This document shows, in pieces, positions 36,809 through 45,953 of a DNA stretch of 64,000 nt. Each line of letters opens with the position of its first letter. Position 1 is the first letter of the stretch. The stretch is from NCBI RefSeq assembly GCF_009296315.1, contig NZ_WHLY01000002.1, positions 744,001 through 808,000 of the forward strand, written 5' to 3'. The notes under the pieces were generated by a model. That model saw only the letters and a program-made list of their open reading frames with translations. It ran no database searches and had not been told where the DNA came from. This stretch comes from Salmonirosea aquatica. GTDB lineage: Bacteria; Bacteroidota; Bacteroidia; Cytophagales; Spirosomataceae. A program made the translations under genes and the position numbers.

Positions 36809-38355
36809 ATGAAAATATATAAGGTACTTGTCTGCGGACTTTTAACATTTTGTTCCACTTCATTTTTTATCCCGTCGTCAATGCCTAGGGTGATAAAAAT
36901 CGAATCGGGCATGATTGAAGGTACCCTAAGTGCCGATAGTCAAATTGCCATGTACAAGGGGGTACCCTTTGCAGCGCCACCGGTGGGCGCACTGCGCTGG
37001 AAAGCCCCGCAACCGGTAAAACCTTGAAGCGGCGTGCGGAAAGCCGATCAATTCGGTCCCAGCCCCATGCAGGGTACCCCGGCACCATTCAGCATGTGGT
37101 CGGCAGAATTCCTGATTCCCAAAGAACCCATCAACGAGGATTGCCTCTATCTTAATGTTTGGTCGGGAGCACAGGGGCCCCAGGAGAAAAGGCCGGTTGT
37201 GGTATGGATCTATGGAGGCGGATTTTCGAGTGGGGGTAGTGCCGTGCCCATTTATGATGGGGAGGCTATGGCCCGGAAGGGAATTGTGTTCGTAAGCACC
37301 AACTACCGGGTTGGGCCCTTTGGTTTTTTTGCGCACCCTGACCTGACCAAAGAGTCGCCCCACCAGGCTTCGGGCAACTACGGACTTATGGATCAAATAG
37401 CGGCTTTGAAATGGGTAAGGACGAATATTGCCGCATTTGGCGGTGACCCCAATAACGTCACCATTGCCGGACAGTCGGCGGGCTCCATGAGTGTGAATTG
37501 CCTGGTAGCCTCGCCGCTGGCTAAGGGGCTATTCAATAAAGCCATTGCCGAAAGCGGAGCAAGCTTTTCCCGAAATAACTCGGGACTTGACCAGGCCGAA
37601 AAAGACGGTGTCAGAATAGCTGAAAGTCTAGGTGTCAATTCTGTAGAAGCACTCCGCGCCCTATCGGCCGATGACATCCTGAAAAAAGCGCAGGGGTTGC
37701 GGGGACCCATCATCGATGGATACGTGCTGCCTACTACCATTGCTGACATATTTGCGGCGGGAAAACAGAACGAGGTTACCCTGCTCACAGGCTGGAATCA
37801 GGATGAAGGGCTTCTTTTCGGCCCGCTCAAAAACGCCGTTGATTTTCGAAAACAGAGCGAAGCGCAATATGGCGCTGATACCGAAACATTTCTGAAATAC
37901 TACCCCGCCAGTACCGATACCGAAGCGGCGGCCTCTCAGCTAAATCTTTCCAGAGATATGATTTTCGGTACCCAGAACTACGCCTGGGCCAATGTGCAAG
38001 CTACCCAGAACAAATCAAAAGTATATGTATATCGCTTCACGCGCAAAGTACCAGCGACGGGTGAGTACGTGAAGTACGGAGCGTTTCATACCGGCGAGGT
38101 ACCCTATGCCTATGACAACCTGCGCTTTGTAGACCGTCCCTGGGAGGAAGCTGATCGGAAACTGGCACAGCTAATGTCTGAGTATTGGGCCAATTTTATT
38201 AAAACCGGCAATCCTAACGCCCCAGGTTTACCCCCTGGCCGACCTATACCCCAAAAGACAAGCAGATCATGATATTGGGCAAAGACCAGCATACCAAGCC
38301 GCTGCCCGATCAGGCCGCCTTGGACTTCCTGCTTTCAAAGTCGTCGGGCAACTAA
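36809..38355 (+). pseudogene. Type-B carboxylesterase with a nonsense codon and a frameshift
   Basis: The frame starting at 36809 (signal peptide, then IESGMIEGTL, GVPFAAPPVGALRWKAPQPVKP) meets TGA at 37025-37027 and continues in the same frame as SGVRKADQFGPSPMQ. Carboxylesterases have Trp here (PWxGVR), so TGG became TGA. The rest is well kept: NEDCLYLNVW, GGGFSSGG oxyanion loop, GQSAGS with the nucleophile Ser at codon 223. Near the end a C5 run (38231-38235) is one base short; adding a C restores PPWPTYTPKDKQIMILG through to a TAA at 38353. Repaired, it would be 515 residues, a normal length. It leads directly into the CitMHS gene (13 bases). Confidence 0.87.
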
Positions 38356-38368
38356 CCAACTCCGTAAT

Positions 38369-39667
38369 ATGCTCGCCTTTCTGGGTCTTTTGACCATCGT
38401 TCTCTTGCTGCTGTTGGTTATGACCAAAACAGTCTCGCCGGTAGTTGCCTTGATCATGGTACCCGTTACCACGGGACTTTTGGCAGGTTTCACATCGGAG
38501 CTGCTGGCTTTCATGACCGAGGGTATCCAGTCTATTGCCACCACGTCCGTCATGTTCGTGTTTGCCATTCTATTTTTCGGTACCCTGATGGACGCCGGTA
38601 CTTTCCGGCCTCTTATCGCCTACCTTCTGAAACTTGCCGGAAATGATCCCGCCCGCATCACGGTCGTCACCGCTCTGCTGGCTATGCTGGTGCATCTGGA
38701 CGGCTCCGGGGCCGTAACCTTTTTGGTTACCGTACCGGCTCTGTTACCCCTATACGACAGTCTCGGCATGCGCCGGACCACCCTGGCTACTACGGTGGCG
38801 CTGGCCGCCGGCACGATGAACATTCTGCCCTGGGGAGGTCCTACCATCCGCGCGGCCACGGCGCTGGAGGTACCTGTCACCGAACTTTTTAATCCGCTGC
38901 TCATCCCGGTGGTGTGCGGCCTGCTGACCGTAATGATCATCGCTTTTGTGTTAGGGGTCAAGGAACGAACCTACCTGCAGGCCGCCAGAATCATCACCCG
39001 AGAGAAAACAATCCAAGAATCGGCAGAGTCGTTCCGGGAACTCGAACGGCCGCGTTTAGTGGGGGTCAATCTACTGCTGGTGGTAGCTGCCATTACGCTT
39101 CTGATTGCAGGGATAGCGCCGCCCCATGTCATTTTTATGATCGCTTTTGCCCTGGCTATTACCCTCAACTATCCTGATTTGAAAATACAAAGGGAGCGTA
39201 TCGACGCGCACGCCAAAGCCGCGTTGCTCATGGCGAGTATCCTCTTCGCGGCAGGCTGCTTCACGGGTATTCTCAAAGGATCGGGTATGATCAAAGCCAT
39301 GGCCGAAGCGGCTGTGACCTATATCCCCGCCGTGGTAGGTAATCATTTGGCGGTAGTTACGGGGGTAGTTTCCATGCCAGCCAGTCTGCTTTTTGACCCC
39401 GACTCTTTTTATTTTGGTATTCTGCCGCTGCTGGGTACCACCGCTACGCACTTTCAGGGCGATGCATTGGAGGTAGGTAGGGCCGCTATTCTGGGGCAGA
39501 TGACGACCGGATTTCCGATAAGCCCCCTCACCGGGGCTACCTTCCTACTGATTGGCCTCACGGGCGTAGACCTGGGCGACCATCAGCGCAAGACCATTCC
39601 GCTGGCTTTTCTGGTAACTTTGGTGATGCTTACGGTAGCCATTCTGCTGGGGACAATAAGCTGGTAA
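38369..39667 (+). CDS. CitMHS-family carboxylate transporter
   Basis: A 432-residue membrane protein with about 11-12 helices. VSPVVALIMVPVTTGLLAGF, VMFVFAILFFGTLMDAGTF, the acidic LDGSGAVTFLVT and the NILPWGGPTIRAA segment are the hallmarks of the CitMHS branch, whose members take up metal-citrate with protons. The C-terminal half repeats the pattern (FGILPLLGTTATHF, GQMTTGFPISPLTGATFL). It lies between a broken esterase and atuA-type genes, so it may import a hydroxy-carboxylate other than citrate. That is inference. Confidence 0.9.
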   Translation: MLAFLGLLTIVLLLLLVMTKTVSPVVALIMVPVTTGLLAGFTSELLAFMTEGIQSIATTSVMFVFAILFFGTLMDAGTFRPLIAYLLKLAGNDPARITVVTALLAMLVHLDGSGAVTFLVTVPALLPLYDSLGMRRTTLATTVALAAGTMNILPWGGPTIRAATALEVPVTELFNPLLIPVVCGLLTVMIIAFVLGVKERTYLQAARIITREKTIQESAESFRELERPRLVGVNLLLVVAAITLLIAGIAPPHVIFMIAFALAITLNYPDLKIQRERIDAHAKAALLMASILFAAGCFTGILKGSGMIKAMAEAAVTYIPAVVGNHLAVVTGVVSMPASLLFDPDSFYFGILPLLGTTATHFQGDALEVGRAAILGQMTTGFPISPLTGATFLLIGLTGVDLGDHQRKTIPLAFLVTLVMLTVAILLGTISW

Positions 39668-39773
39668 TGTATTTTAGTGGTAAAAATGGCTCTGGGTAAT
39701 CAGCTAAAAAAACAACAATCAATGGTTTATCTATTTTGTCTAAAATTCAGTCGACAATAGTCCGACAACTTCC

Positions 39774-41096
39774 ATGAAACAAAAAATCAGAATAGGCTGC
39801 GGCGCAGGGTTTTCGGGCGATCGGCTGGAACCAGCCGTAATATTGGCTGAAAAAGCGCAGCTGGACTATCTGGTACTCGAATGCCTGGCCGAAAGAACCA
39901 TTGCCCTCGCTCAGAAACGAAAAATCCAGGATACTAACCAAGGCTATGATCCGCTGCTCGAACGCCGTCTGGAACTGCTTTTGCCCCTCATAAAAAGCAA
40001 CAAAATCCGACTAATCACCAACATGGGAGCCGCCAACCCGATTGCGGCAGCAGAAAAAATAGTTGAAATCGCCAGGAAACTGAAAATCGACATTACTGTG
40101 GCTGCGGTTACCGGCGATGACGTATTCAGTAGCCTTAGCCCGCAAGACCGTGATCTGGATACCGGACGACTACTGACCGACTTTGGCCCCTTGATTTCGG
40201 CCAATGCCTACCTCGGCGCCGATGCACTGCTACCCGCTCTGGCTTCCGACGCCGAAGTGATTATCACGGGCAGAGTGGCCGATCCGTCCCTATTTGTAGC
40301 GCCGATGGTGCACGAATTGGGCTGGTCACTGGACGATGCCAACAGGATTGGACAAGCGACCATCATCGGCCATTTGCTCGAATGCGCCGGGCAACTTACG
40401 GGAGGGTACTTCGCCGATCCGGGCAAAAAAGACATACCCGATCTGGCCAATTTGGGGCATCCCTTCGTCGATGTGATGCAGGATGGTACGGCAGTTTTCA
40501 GCAAGGTACCTGGCACCGGAGGTACCTTGCGGCTGGAAACGGTCAAAGAACAACTGCTGTACGAAGTGATGGACCCCAGCCAGTACTTCACGCCGGATGT
40601 CGTAGCTGACTTCACCCAGGTAAAAATGCGTGAAACCGGTCCCAGCTTACTCGAAGTGACGGGCGGGCGGGGCCAGGCCAAACCAAAAGCGTTGAAAGTA
40701 AGTGTAGGCTACCAGGCCGGTTTTGTGGGTGAAGGAGAAATATCTTACGCCGGTACTAATGCCCTGGGCCGCGCTCAACTGGCCGGAGCAATGATGGAAG
40801 AACGTTTGAAAAACCGATTTACGGAACTTCGTATCGATTACATAGGAAGCACTTCCGTGCATCGAACCCAATGGGGTACCTGGCCGGAGCCGTACGAAAT
40901 TCGGCTCCGGGTGGCGGGGAAGGCACCCACCGCCGCTGAGGCTGCCGTGATCGGCGAAGAAGTGGAAGCCCTCTACACCAACGGCCCTGCGGGTGGGGGT
41001 GGTGCTCGTAAGTATGTACACGAAGTCGTGGGGATTGTGTCCACTTTCCTGAACCGTGAGCAGGTGGAACCTACCCTAACCATCAGAAAATCATGA
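39774..41096 (+). CDS. AtuA family protein (DUF1446)
   Basis: A 440-residue protein of the AtuA family, named after the acyclic terpene utilisation operon, whose catalysis is poorly defined. Typical blocks are KIRIGCGAGFSGDRLEPAV, LDYLVLECLAERTIALAQ, LITNMGAANPIAAAEKIV, GRVADPSLFVAPMVHELGW, and the glycine-rich FADPGKKDIPDLANLGHP. The last bases overlap the start of its small partner (ATGA at 41093-41096), so the two are translationally coupled. Bacteroidota copies are often next to CitMHS transporters rather than terpene genes, as here. Confidence 0.88.
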   Translation: MKQKIRIGCGAGFSGDRLEPAVILAEKAQLDYLVLECLAERTIALAQKRKIQDTNQGYDPLLERRLELLLPLIKSNKIRLITNMGAANPIAAAEKIVEIARKLKIDITVAAVTGDDVFSSLSPQDRDLDTGRLLTDFGPLISANAYLGADALLPALASDAEVIITGRVADPSLFVAPMVHELGWSLDDANRIGQATIIGHLLECAGQLTGGYFADPGKKDIPDLANLGHPFVDVMQDGTAVFSKVPGTGGTLRLETVKEQLLYEVMDPSQYFTPDVVADFTQVKMRETGPSLLEVTGGRGQAKPKALKVSVGYQAGFVGEGEISYAGTNALGRAQLAGAMMEERLKNRFTELRIDYIGSTSVHRTQWGTWPEPYEIRLRVAGKAPTAAEAAVIGEEVEALYTNGPAGGGGARKYVHEVVGIVSTFLNREQVEPTLTIRKS

Positions 41097-41413
41097 AAAT
41101 AAAATTGTATGACCTGGCCCACAGCCGGGCTGGCGACAAAGGCGACACGCTCGTACTCTCGCTCATTCCCTACCGCGAAAAGGATTATCCACTGTTGAAA
41201 GCAAAAGTGACTGCAGAAGCCGTGAAAGAACATTTGAAAGATATCGTAGCGGGTCAAATTGAACGTTACGAATTGCCCAATCTGCCTGCCTTACAGTTTG
41301 TCTGCCGACAGGCGTTGTTGGGCGGAGTTACCACATCACTGGCTATGGATACGCATGGCAAAAGCCTGAGTTTCGCTTTACTGGAAATGTGGATTGAAAA
41401 CAATGAAATTTGA
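41093..41413 (+). CDS. AtuA-associated small protein
   Basis: A 106-residue protein equal to the C-terminal domain found fused to AtuA in other bacteria. Key blocks are LYDLAHSRAGDKGDTLVLSLIPY and NLPALQFVCRQALLGGVTTSLAMD, ending in SFALLEMWI. The start overlaps the stop of the AtuA gene by four bases, so both products are probably made in equal amounts and form one complex. Its function follows that of AtuA and is unknown in detail. Confidence 0.85.
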   Translation: MKIKLYDLAHSRAGDKGDTLVLSLIPYREKDYPLLKAKVTAEAVKEHLKDIVAGQIERYELPNLPALQFVCRQALLGGVTTSLAMDTHGKSLSFALLEMWIENNEI

Positions 41414-41438
41414 AACATCTTTATTTACCTATCGCCTC

Positions 41439-42317
41439 ATGTCCAAAACAAAAAATGTCACTGCCTTACTTTTTTTGTGCCTGCTGGGCCTGAATGCAGC
41501 CGCGGCAAAAGTAGATACCCTTGATGTGTACAGTGCGCGAATGAACCGTACCCTAAAGGCCGCCGTAGTGCTTCCTGACAACTATCAGAAACTAAACCAG
41601 GCTTTCCCCGTATTATATCTGCTCCACGGTGGCTCAGGAGGTTTTCGTGACTGGCTGACCAAGGTACCTGACAAAACGCTGCTGCACCGACTGGCGGATC
41701 AGTACAACCTGATCATCGTAACGCCCGATGGTGATCCTACCAGTTATTATTTTGACAGTCCGCTCATCAAAACCAGTCAGTTCGAGACGTTTATCGTCAA
41801 AGAATTAATGGATAAAATCGACAGTTCTTACCGTACCGTTAAGGATAAAAAAGGGCGACTTATTGCAGGATTATCGATGGGCGGACACGGAGCTATGTAC
41901 ATAGCGAGCCGTCATCCCGAATTGTACGCTGCGGCAGGAAGCATGAGTGGAGTGATGGATATCAACACGGCTACCTGGAAAGTACCCGCGGAATTTGCCA
42001 AATCGCGAGCGGAAAACTTTGCCAAACTGTTAGGTCCGCCCCAGACAGGTGCAACGCCCTATCCCGGCTATACGATGGTTACTCTGGCCGATCGCCTCAA
42101 ATCCAACGGTCTGCCCCTCATATTCGATATTGGGGTAGATGATTTTCTGATTGATACCAACCGCGATCTTCATCACCAGTTGGTAGAGAACAAAACTCCG
42201 CACGACTACACCGAGCGGCCAGGCGGACATAGTTGGGAATATTGGGAGAATGCCCTGCCCTACCAGCTATTATTCTTCCATAAAGTCCTGAAAGCCAATG
42301 GTACGTCTATTCCTTGA
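41439..42317 (+). CDS. Exported esterase of the esterase-D family
   Basis: A 292-residue alpha/beta hydrolase with a signal peptide (NVTALLFLCLLGLNAAAA). It has LLHGGSGGFRDWLTKVP (oxyanion), AGLSMGGHGAMYIAS with the nucleophile Ser, an Asp in IGVDDFLIDTN, and the His in RPGGHSWEYWENALP. It belongs with esterase D/tributyrin-esterase type enzymes. The ATG at 41439 sits right at the signal peptide; upstream in-frame starts overlap the AtuA partner. Clustered with a carboxylesterase, CitMHS and AtuA, it may release the acid that the cluster consumes; this is inference. Confidence 0.87.
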   Translation: MSKTKNVTALLFLCLLGLNAAAAKVDTLDVYSARMNRTLKAAVVLPDNYQKLNQAFPVLYLLHGGSGGFRDWLTKVPDKTLLHRLADQYNLIIVTPDGDPTSYYFDSPLIKTSQFETFIVKELMDKIDSSYRTVKDKKGRLIAGLSMGGHGAMYIASRHPELYAAAGSMSGVMDINTATWKVPAEFAKSRAENFAKLLGPPQTGATPYPGYTMVTLADRLKSNGLPLIFDIGVDDFLIDTNRDLHHQLVENKTPHDYTERPGGHSWEYWENALPYQLLFFHKVLKANGTSIP

Positions 42318-42341
42318 ATAGTATTGTGGAGTGCAATGCTG

Positions 42342-43088
42342 CTACCTACTCGGTTGCTTCTGGTACACCAGAAAATGCTGAATGGGAAGAAAATCGCCGC
42401 GCTGGACCAATTTAAATCCGTTTGCTTCCAGTTCTTTATTAGCCTGATCCACACTGAGTTTGTGCAGCTTTTTGATGGGAATGGCAGGGTCTTCGGCGCG
42501 GTATTCCAGCAGCAGAATTTTTCCGTCCGCTTTCAGGGCTTTGCGCAGGGCCTGCAACATTTCGTATGGATATTCCAGTTCGTGGTACACATCCACCATA
42601 ATGGCCAGGTCCACCGAATTGTCCGGCAGGTTGGGCGATTGGGGGGTACCTTTAACCACTTCTACATTTTTCAGCCCCAGGTTTTCGGCTTTGTTTCGTA
42701 AATACTTGATCGATTCGTCCTGCACATCCACGGCATACACCTTTCCCTGAGGTACCTTGGGTGCAATCCTGAAGGTGTAATATCCGGTACCCGCGCCAAT
42801 GTCGGCCACCACACTCGTGGCGGAAATAGGTAGCTTGCTGATCGCCAGCGTGGTGTTTTCTTCCTCCTGTCGTTCGTCGCGCTCCAGCCAGCTGGCCCCG
42901 CCGAAACCCATCACGTGGGCTATTTCCCTACCGAAGTAGGTCTTGCCAATGCCATCGTACGAGGCAGTTTGCCGCCCGTACACATTCGTATCGGCCTGGG
43001 CTTCGGCAGTCTGTTTTTGTTGGGAAGAGGAGGTAGTGCAGCTGAAAAACAGAATAGCCAAGGCTAAAAATAGCTGGGGTAGCTTCAT
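42342..43088 (-). CDS. Lipoprotein-anchored SAM-dependent methyltransferase
   Basis: A 248-residue class I methyltransferase. VVADIGAGTGYYTFRIA is motif I with the SAM-binding glycines, VYAVDVQDESI holds the acidic ribose ligand, and NLPDNSVDLAIMVDVYHELEYP is the post-II region. The N-terminus from the ATG at 43088 is a lipoprotein signal (LALAILFFSC, Cys17) followed by a Ser/Gln-rich linker, so the enzyme should be outside the cytoplasm, where SAM is not normally available. Relatives with signal peptides exist, but their substrate is unknown. In-frame starts at 43112 and 43142 are less likely because they bury the signal. Confidence 0.82.
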   Translation of the reverse strand: MKLPQLFLALAILFFSCTTSSSQQKQTAEAQADTNVYGRQTASYDGIGKTYFGREIAHVMGFGGASWLERDERQEEENTTLAISKLPISATSVVADIGAGTGYYTFRIAPKVPQGKVYAVDVQDESIKYLRNKAENLGLKNVEVVKGTPQSPNLPDNSVDLAIMVDVYHELEYPYEMLQALRKALKADGKILLLEYRAEDPAIPIKKLHKLSVDQANKELEANGFKLVQRGDFLPIQHFLVYQKQPSR

Positions 43089-43248
43089 GACGTTTTGATA
43101 TTTGTATTTCATAAATTCTATTTTTTCGCTTTTTCTTTCCAACCATTCAGGCCGTAACCTTCTCTACTATAAACTCAGTAAAATGTAAATTGTGTTGATT
43201 TCTTTTGAAAAAGTACCTTTAACCCTTTTAACAATAAACGATTATCGC

Positions 43249-43869
43249 ATGAAAAACCTCCTGCTCTCATTCCTATTCATTAGTCTCTTCAATCCGATTT
43301 TGGCCCAAACACAGGGTAACCTGACTGGCAAAGATTTTACCCACGCCTCTATGCAAAAAGGACAATGGTTTCTTGGCCTAAACGGAACGGGAGGACTGGG
43401 TCGAGGGAATGTTTCAGACAGCGACACTTGGTCTGCTACAGGGCAGGCGGGCTATTTTATCGCCAATCGTTGGATAACTGGAATACAAGTCTCTTACGGA
43501 GCTTATCACGCTGTTAACAAATTAGCCGCAGCGAGCAGTATGTTTCCGCAACCTGCCTGGAAAAGGAATGAACGCTTTATTACCCCGGAACTTTTCACCC
43601 GCTATTATTTTACTTCTGGAAAAGTAAAGCCCTTTGCCCAACTATCAGGTGGCTGGAACTTTCAAACTAGGGAGGCAACATATTTCATAGGAGAGAATAC
43701 CCAGGCTTCAGCCTCCAATTTCACTGCCAAAGCCGGGTTGGGTGTGAGTTTCAGACTCAGCAAGCGCATTAACCTCGACTTGATGTACAACCGGAGTATT
43801 CTGAGCAAACAGCAACCCGGAGATTTCAATGGCTTGCGGCTGGGACTGACTTTTCTTATAGGCAAATAG
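43249..43869 (+). CDS. Outer-membrane beta-barrel protein
   Basis: A 206-residue exported protein: signal peptide MKNLLLSFLFISLFNPILAQ, then alternating beta strands of an eight-stranded-type barrel (GQWFLGLNGTGGLG, GYFIANRWITGIQVSYGAY, ELFTRYYFTSGKVKPFAQ, KAGLGVSFRLSKRINLDLMY) with a C-terminal strand LRLGLTFLIGK. It resembles the OmpA-barrel-like proteins common in Bacteroidota. No function is known. The ATG at 43249 begins the signal peptide. Confidence 0.78.
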   Translation: MKNLLLSFLFISLFNPILAQTQGNLTGKDFTHASMQKGQWFLGLNGTGGLGRGNVSDSDTWSATGQAGYFIANRWITGIQVSYGAYHAVNKLAAASSMFPQPAWKRNERFITPELFTRYYFTSGKVKPFAQLSGGWNFQTREATYFIGENTQASASNFTAKAGLGVSFRLSKRINLDLMYNRSILSKQQPGDFNGLRLGLTFLIGK

Positions 43870-43981
43870 ATAGGCCCACATTTGGCCCGGCAACCAGTTT
43901 TTTCTCACTCATATTATTTTTCTCTAATTTCGTGAGGGTTTAAGCGAAGCCGATATAGATGGCTTGAACTAAGTTCTCACC

Positions 43982-44782
43982 TCATACATACCCCTCGATA
44001 CCCAACCCAAACAACGCAAAATCATACTTCACCGGATCATAAGGATCGAGTGCTCGAAGGGCAGCCGTAAGTTCCAGAGCAGTAGACCAATCGGTTTGGG
44101 GCCGCTGGATTAGGCCCAGGTACCGGGCCACACGGTCCACGTGCACATCGCAGGGCATCACCAGCTGGTCGGGGCGTATGCGCTGCCAGATCCCGAAATC
44201 AACACCTCGGTCGTCCTGGCGCACCATCCAGCGCAAAAACATATTCAGCCGCTTACAGGACGACTTACGGGCAGGCGTGGCAATGTGTTTTCTTGTCCGG
44301 GGGGGGAAATCTTCCAGGCCACAGAATAGGTCGTGGAAAGCAATCAGGCTACCTTCCGTAGTAGTTTGTTCAGCCTGTCCAGGAATCAAAAAAGCTTCTT
44401 CCAGCGAGTCGTGTTTTTTATAAAAATCCTGGAAGAAGTGAAGAAAGTACAGCGTATCCGTAGCGTTGAAGGTACGGTGCTTGAACAAGAGAAAGCGTTT
44501 CAGGTCATTTTCCTGATGATTCAGGACAAAATCATAGGGTGCATGATCCATCAAAGCATCCAGTTCCAGACACTTGTTGATAATGGTTTTCCGCTGTCCC
44601 CACGCCAGCATAGAAGCCCAGAAACCCATAAGCTCAATATCCTGCTTCAGGCTGTACCGGTGAGGAATGCTAATGGGATCGTGAGGGATAAAATCCGGAC
44701 GGTTGTATTGCTCATACTTACGCTCGAGCAATTCGGCCAAGGTTTCCAGGGAACTATCGGCGGACAACTTTTCCAAGTACAT
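43982..44782 (-). CDS. TIGR02757 family protein
   Basis: A 266-residue protein of a Bacteroidota-typical family of unknown function. Recognisable segments are ELLERKYEQYNRPDFIPHDP, FWASMLAWGQRKTIINKCLELD, CKRLNMFLRWMVRQDDRGVDFGIW and MPCDVHVDRVARYLGL. The last two resemble a helix-hairpin-helix glycosylase/nuclease layout (FLRWM...D...L..P.D.H). That would suit DNA repair but is unproved. Its first 29 bases overlap the end of the small membrane protein gene upstream, so they are probably co-transcribed. Confidence 0.85.
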   Translation of the reverse strand: MYLEKLSADSSLETLAELLERKYEQYNRPDFIPHDPISIPHRYSLKQDIELMGFWASMLAWGQRKTIINKCLELDALMDHAPYDFVLNHQENDLKRFLLFKHRTFNATDTLYFLHFFQDFYKKHDSLEEAFLIPGQAEQTTTEGSLIAFHDLFCGLEDFPPRTRKHIATPARKSSCKRLNMFLRWMVRQDDRGVDFGIWQRIRPDQLVMPCDVHVDRVARYLGLIQRPQTDWSTALELTAALRALDPYDPVKYDFALFGLGIEGYV

Positions 44783-44963
44783 AAGCCAAACCCTGTGAGA
44801 TTCCGGAAAACACCATCACCAGGCTGGAAAAAAGGAAAGTGAAAATCGCAATGAACGGATATAACAACGTAAAAGCCACGCTCCACACTTTGTAGCCGGT
44901 GGTTTTTTTGAGTTCAGCGCGTTCCTCTTCGCGGCGGGATTTGAATTCGGGAGCGTGTTTCAT
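44754..44963 (-). CDS. Small membrane protein
   Basis: A 69-residue protein: a charged N-terminal third (KHAPEFKSRREEERAELKK) and a long hydrophobic stretch of about 40 residues (VWSVAFTLLYPFIAIFTFLF, then SSLVMVFSGISQGLAYVLG) that can form one or two helices, ending in a basic tail. It overlaps the TIGR02757 gene by 29 bases and follows the LysM gene by five bases, which supports a real operon member. The function is unknown. Confidence 0.65.
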   Translation of the reverse strand: MKHAPEFKSRREEERAELKKTTGYKVWSVAFTLLYPFIAIFTFLFSSLVMVFSGISQGLAYVLGKVVRR

Positions 44964-44968
44964 GCAGA

Positions 44969-45952
44969 TCAGTTGGCCGAGATGTAGTTGATCTCAGCCC
45001 TAAAACGGCGGCTGTTCGGAGAAAGTTTCTCAAATGCCCGGGCCGACAGTTTAATCACAATGTCTTCGTTGATACTCGTACTGGGAATCCGCCCGACCAC
45101 TTTCACCCAGATTTTTTCCTGATTATACTGGTTCTTCACTTCAATCAAGGTACCCAATGGAGCCGAGCGGTGCAGGGCCAGGTACTTGCTGCTGCTCTCC
45201 TCAGTGTCGATCAATTCTGCCAATCCCGATTCGCTCATTCGCCGACCCGTTGTTTCCTTGGGTTCGGGTTCTGGCTTGGTCTCTTCGACTACCGGTTTTT
45301 TGGGTTTCTCCACGGTAGCTACGGGCGGGGGGGTAGGTTCGGTCTTTTCCGCTGCCTTGGGCGCCGGAAAAGGGGTCACGCTAGGGCGACGTTCCGAATA
45401 GGCCTTTTCGGATACGATCAAATCCTGCCCCAGCTGCACATTGTCGGAAGTCAGGCCGTTCCATTTGCGTACATCCGCCATTAGCACTCCGTATTTTACC
45501 GCAATGCTGTACAAGGTCTGCCCCTGCTCTACCTTATGAATGCCCGGAGCGGACTTTACCGCAGGAGCAGTAGCCGGGGCGGGTTCGGTTTTCTTCTCTT
45601 CATTTTTTTTCTTTTCTTCCCGGGCCGCGATCCGCTCCTCCCGGGCCGATGCCCGGCTCGATTTAGGCGGTGTGTAGGGTACCCGTATGACCTGATCAGT
45701 CCGCAGATTATCGGCCATCCCCGCATTGGCGGCCTTGATTTCGCCTACTGGTACACCGTATCGCCGCATCACGGCATATAGGGTTTGCCCGGCATCCACT
45801 TTGTGCAAAATATAAGTTTTTCCATTTGCCCGCTCTGTCCCGATGGAATCCCTGAGGGCTGCCACCGAGCCTGACCCGGATATAGCTGACGCCGGACTCA
45901 TAAGGGCTATAAAACAGACCATTAGAAAAATCTGACCAAATGCGTATTTCAT
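44969..45952 (-). CDS. LysM / RlpA-like envelope protein
   Basis: A 327-residue exported protein: signal peptide (IFLMVCFIALMSPASAISG), a first LysM domain (about 48-93: ILHKVDAGQTLYAVMRRYGV), a charged linker, a second LysM (about 137-182: GIHKVEQGQTLYSIAVKYGV), a Pro/Glu-rich linker, and a C-terminal double-psi beta-barrel like RlpA (about 245-325: ALHRSAPLGTLIEVKNQYN, VKVVGRIP). The acid residues of active lytic transglycosylases are not obvious, so it may only bind peptidoglycan. It lies two bases from the frameshifted DUF4905 gene and leads a short minus-strand operon. Confidence 0.88.
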   Translation of the reverse strand: MKYAFGQIFLMVCFIALMSPASAISGSGSVAALRDSIGTERANGKTYILHKVDAGQTLYAVMRRYGVPVGEIKAANAGMADNLRTDQVIRVPYTPPKSSRASAREERIAAREEKKKNEEKKTEPAPATAPAVKSAPGIHKVEQGQTLYSIAVKYGVLMADVRKWNGLTSDNVQLGQDLIVSEKAYSERRPSVTPFPAPKAAEKTEPTPPPVATVEKPKKPVVEETKPEPEPKETTGRRMSESGLAELIDTEESSSKYLALHRSAPLGTLIEVKNQYNQEKIWVKVVGRIPSTSINEDIVIKLSARAFEKLSPNSRRFRAEINYISAN

Positions 45953-45953
45953 T

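Noticed and set aside
37025-37027. In-frame TGA as a selenocysteine codon, prompted by selD in the window
   Set aside because: The position is a conserved Trp in carboxylesterases, not a redox site, the gene has a second lesion further on, and no Sec decoding genes or hairpin just after the TGA are seen.
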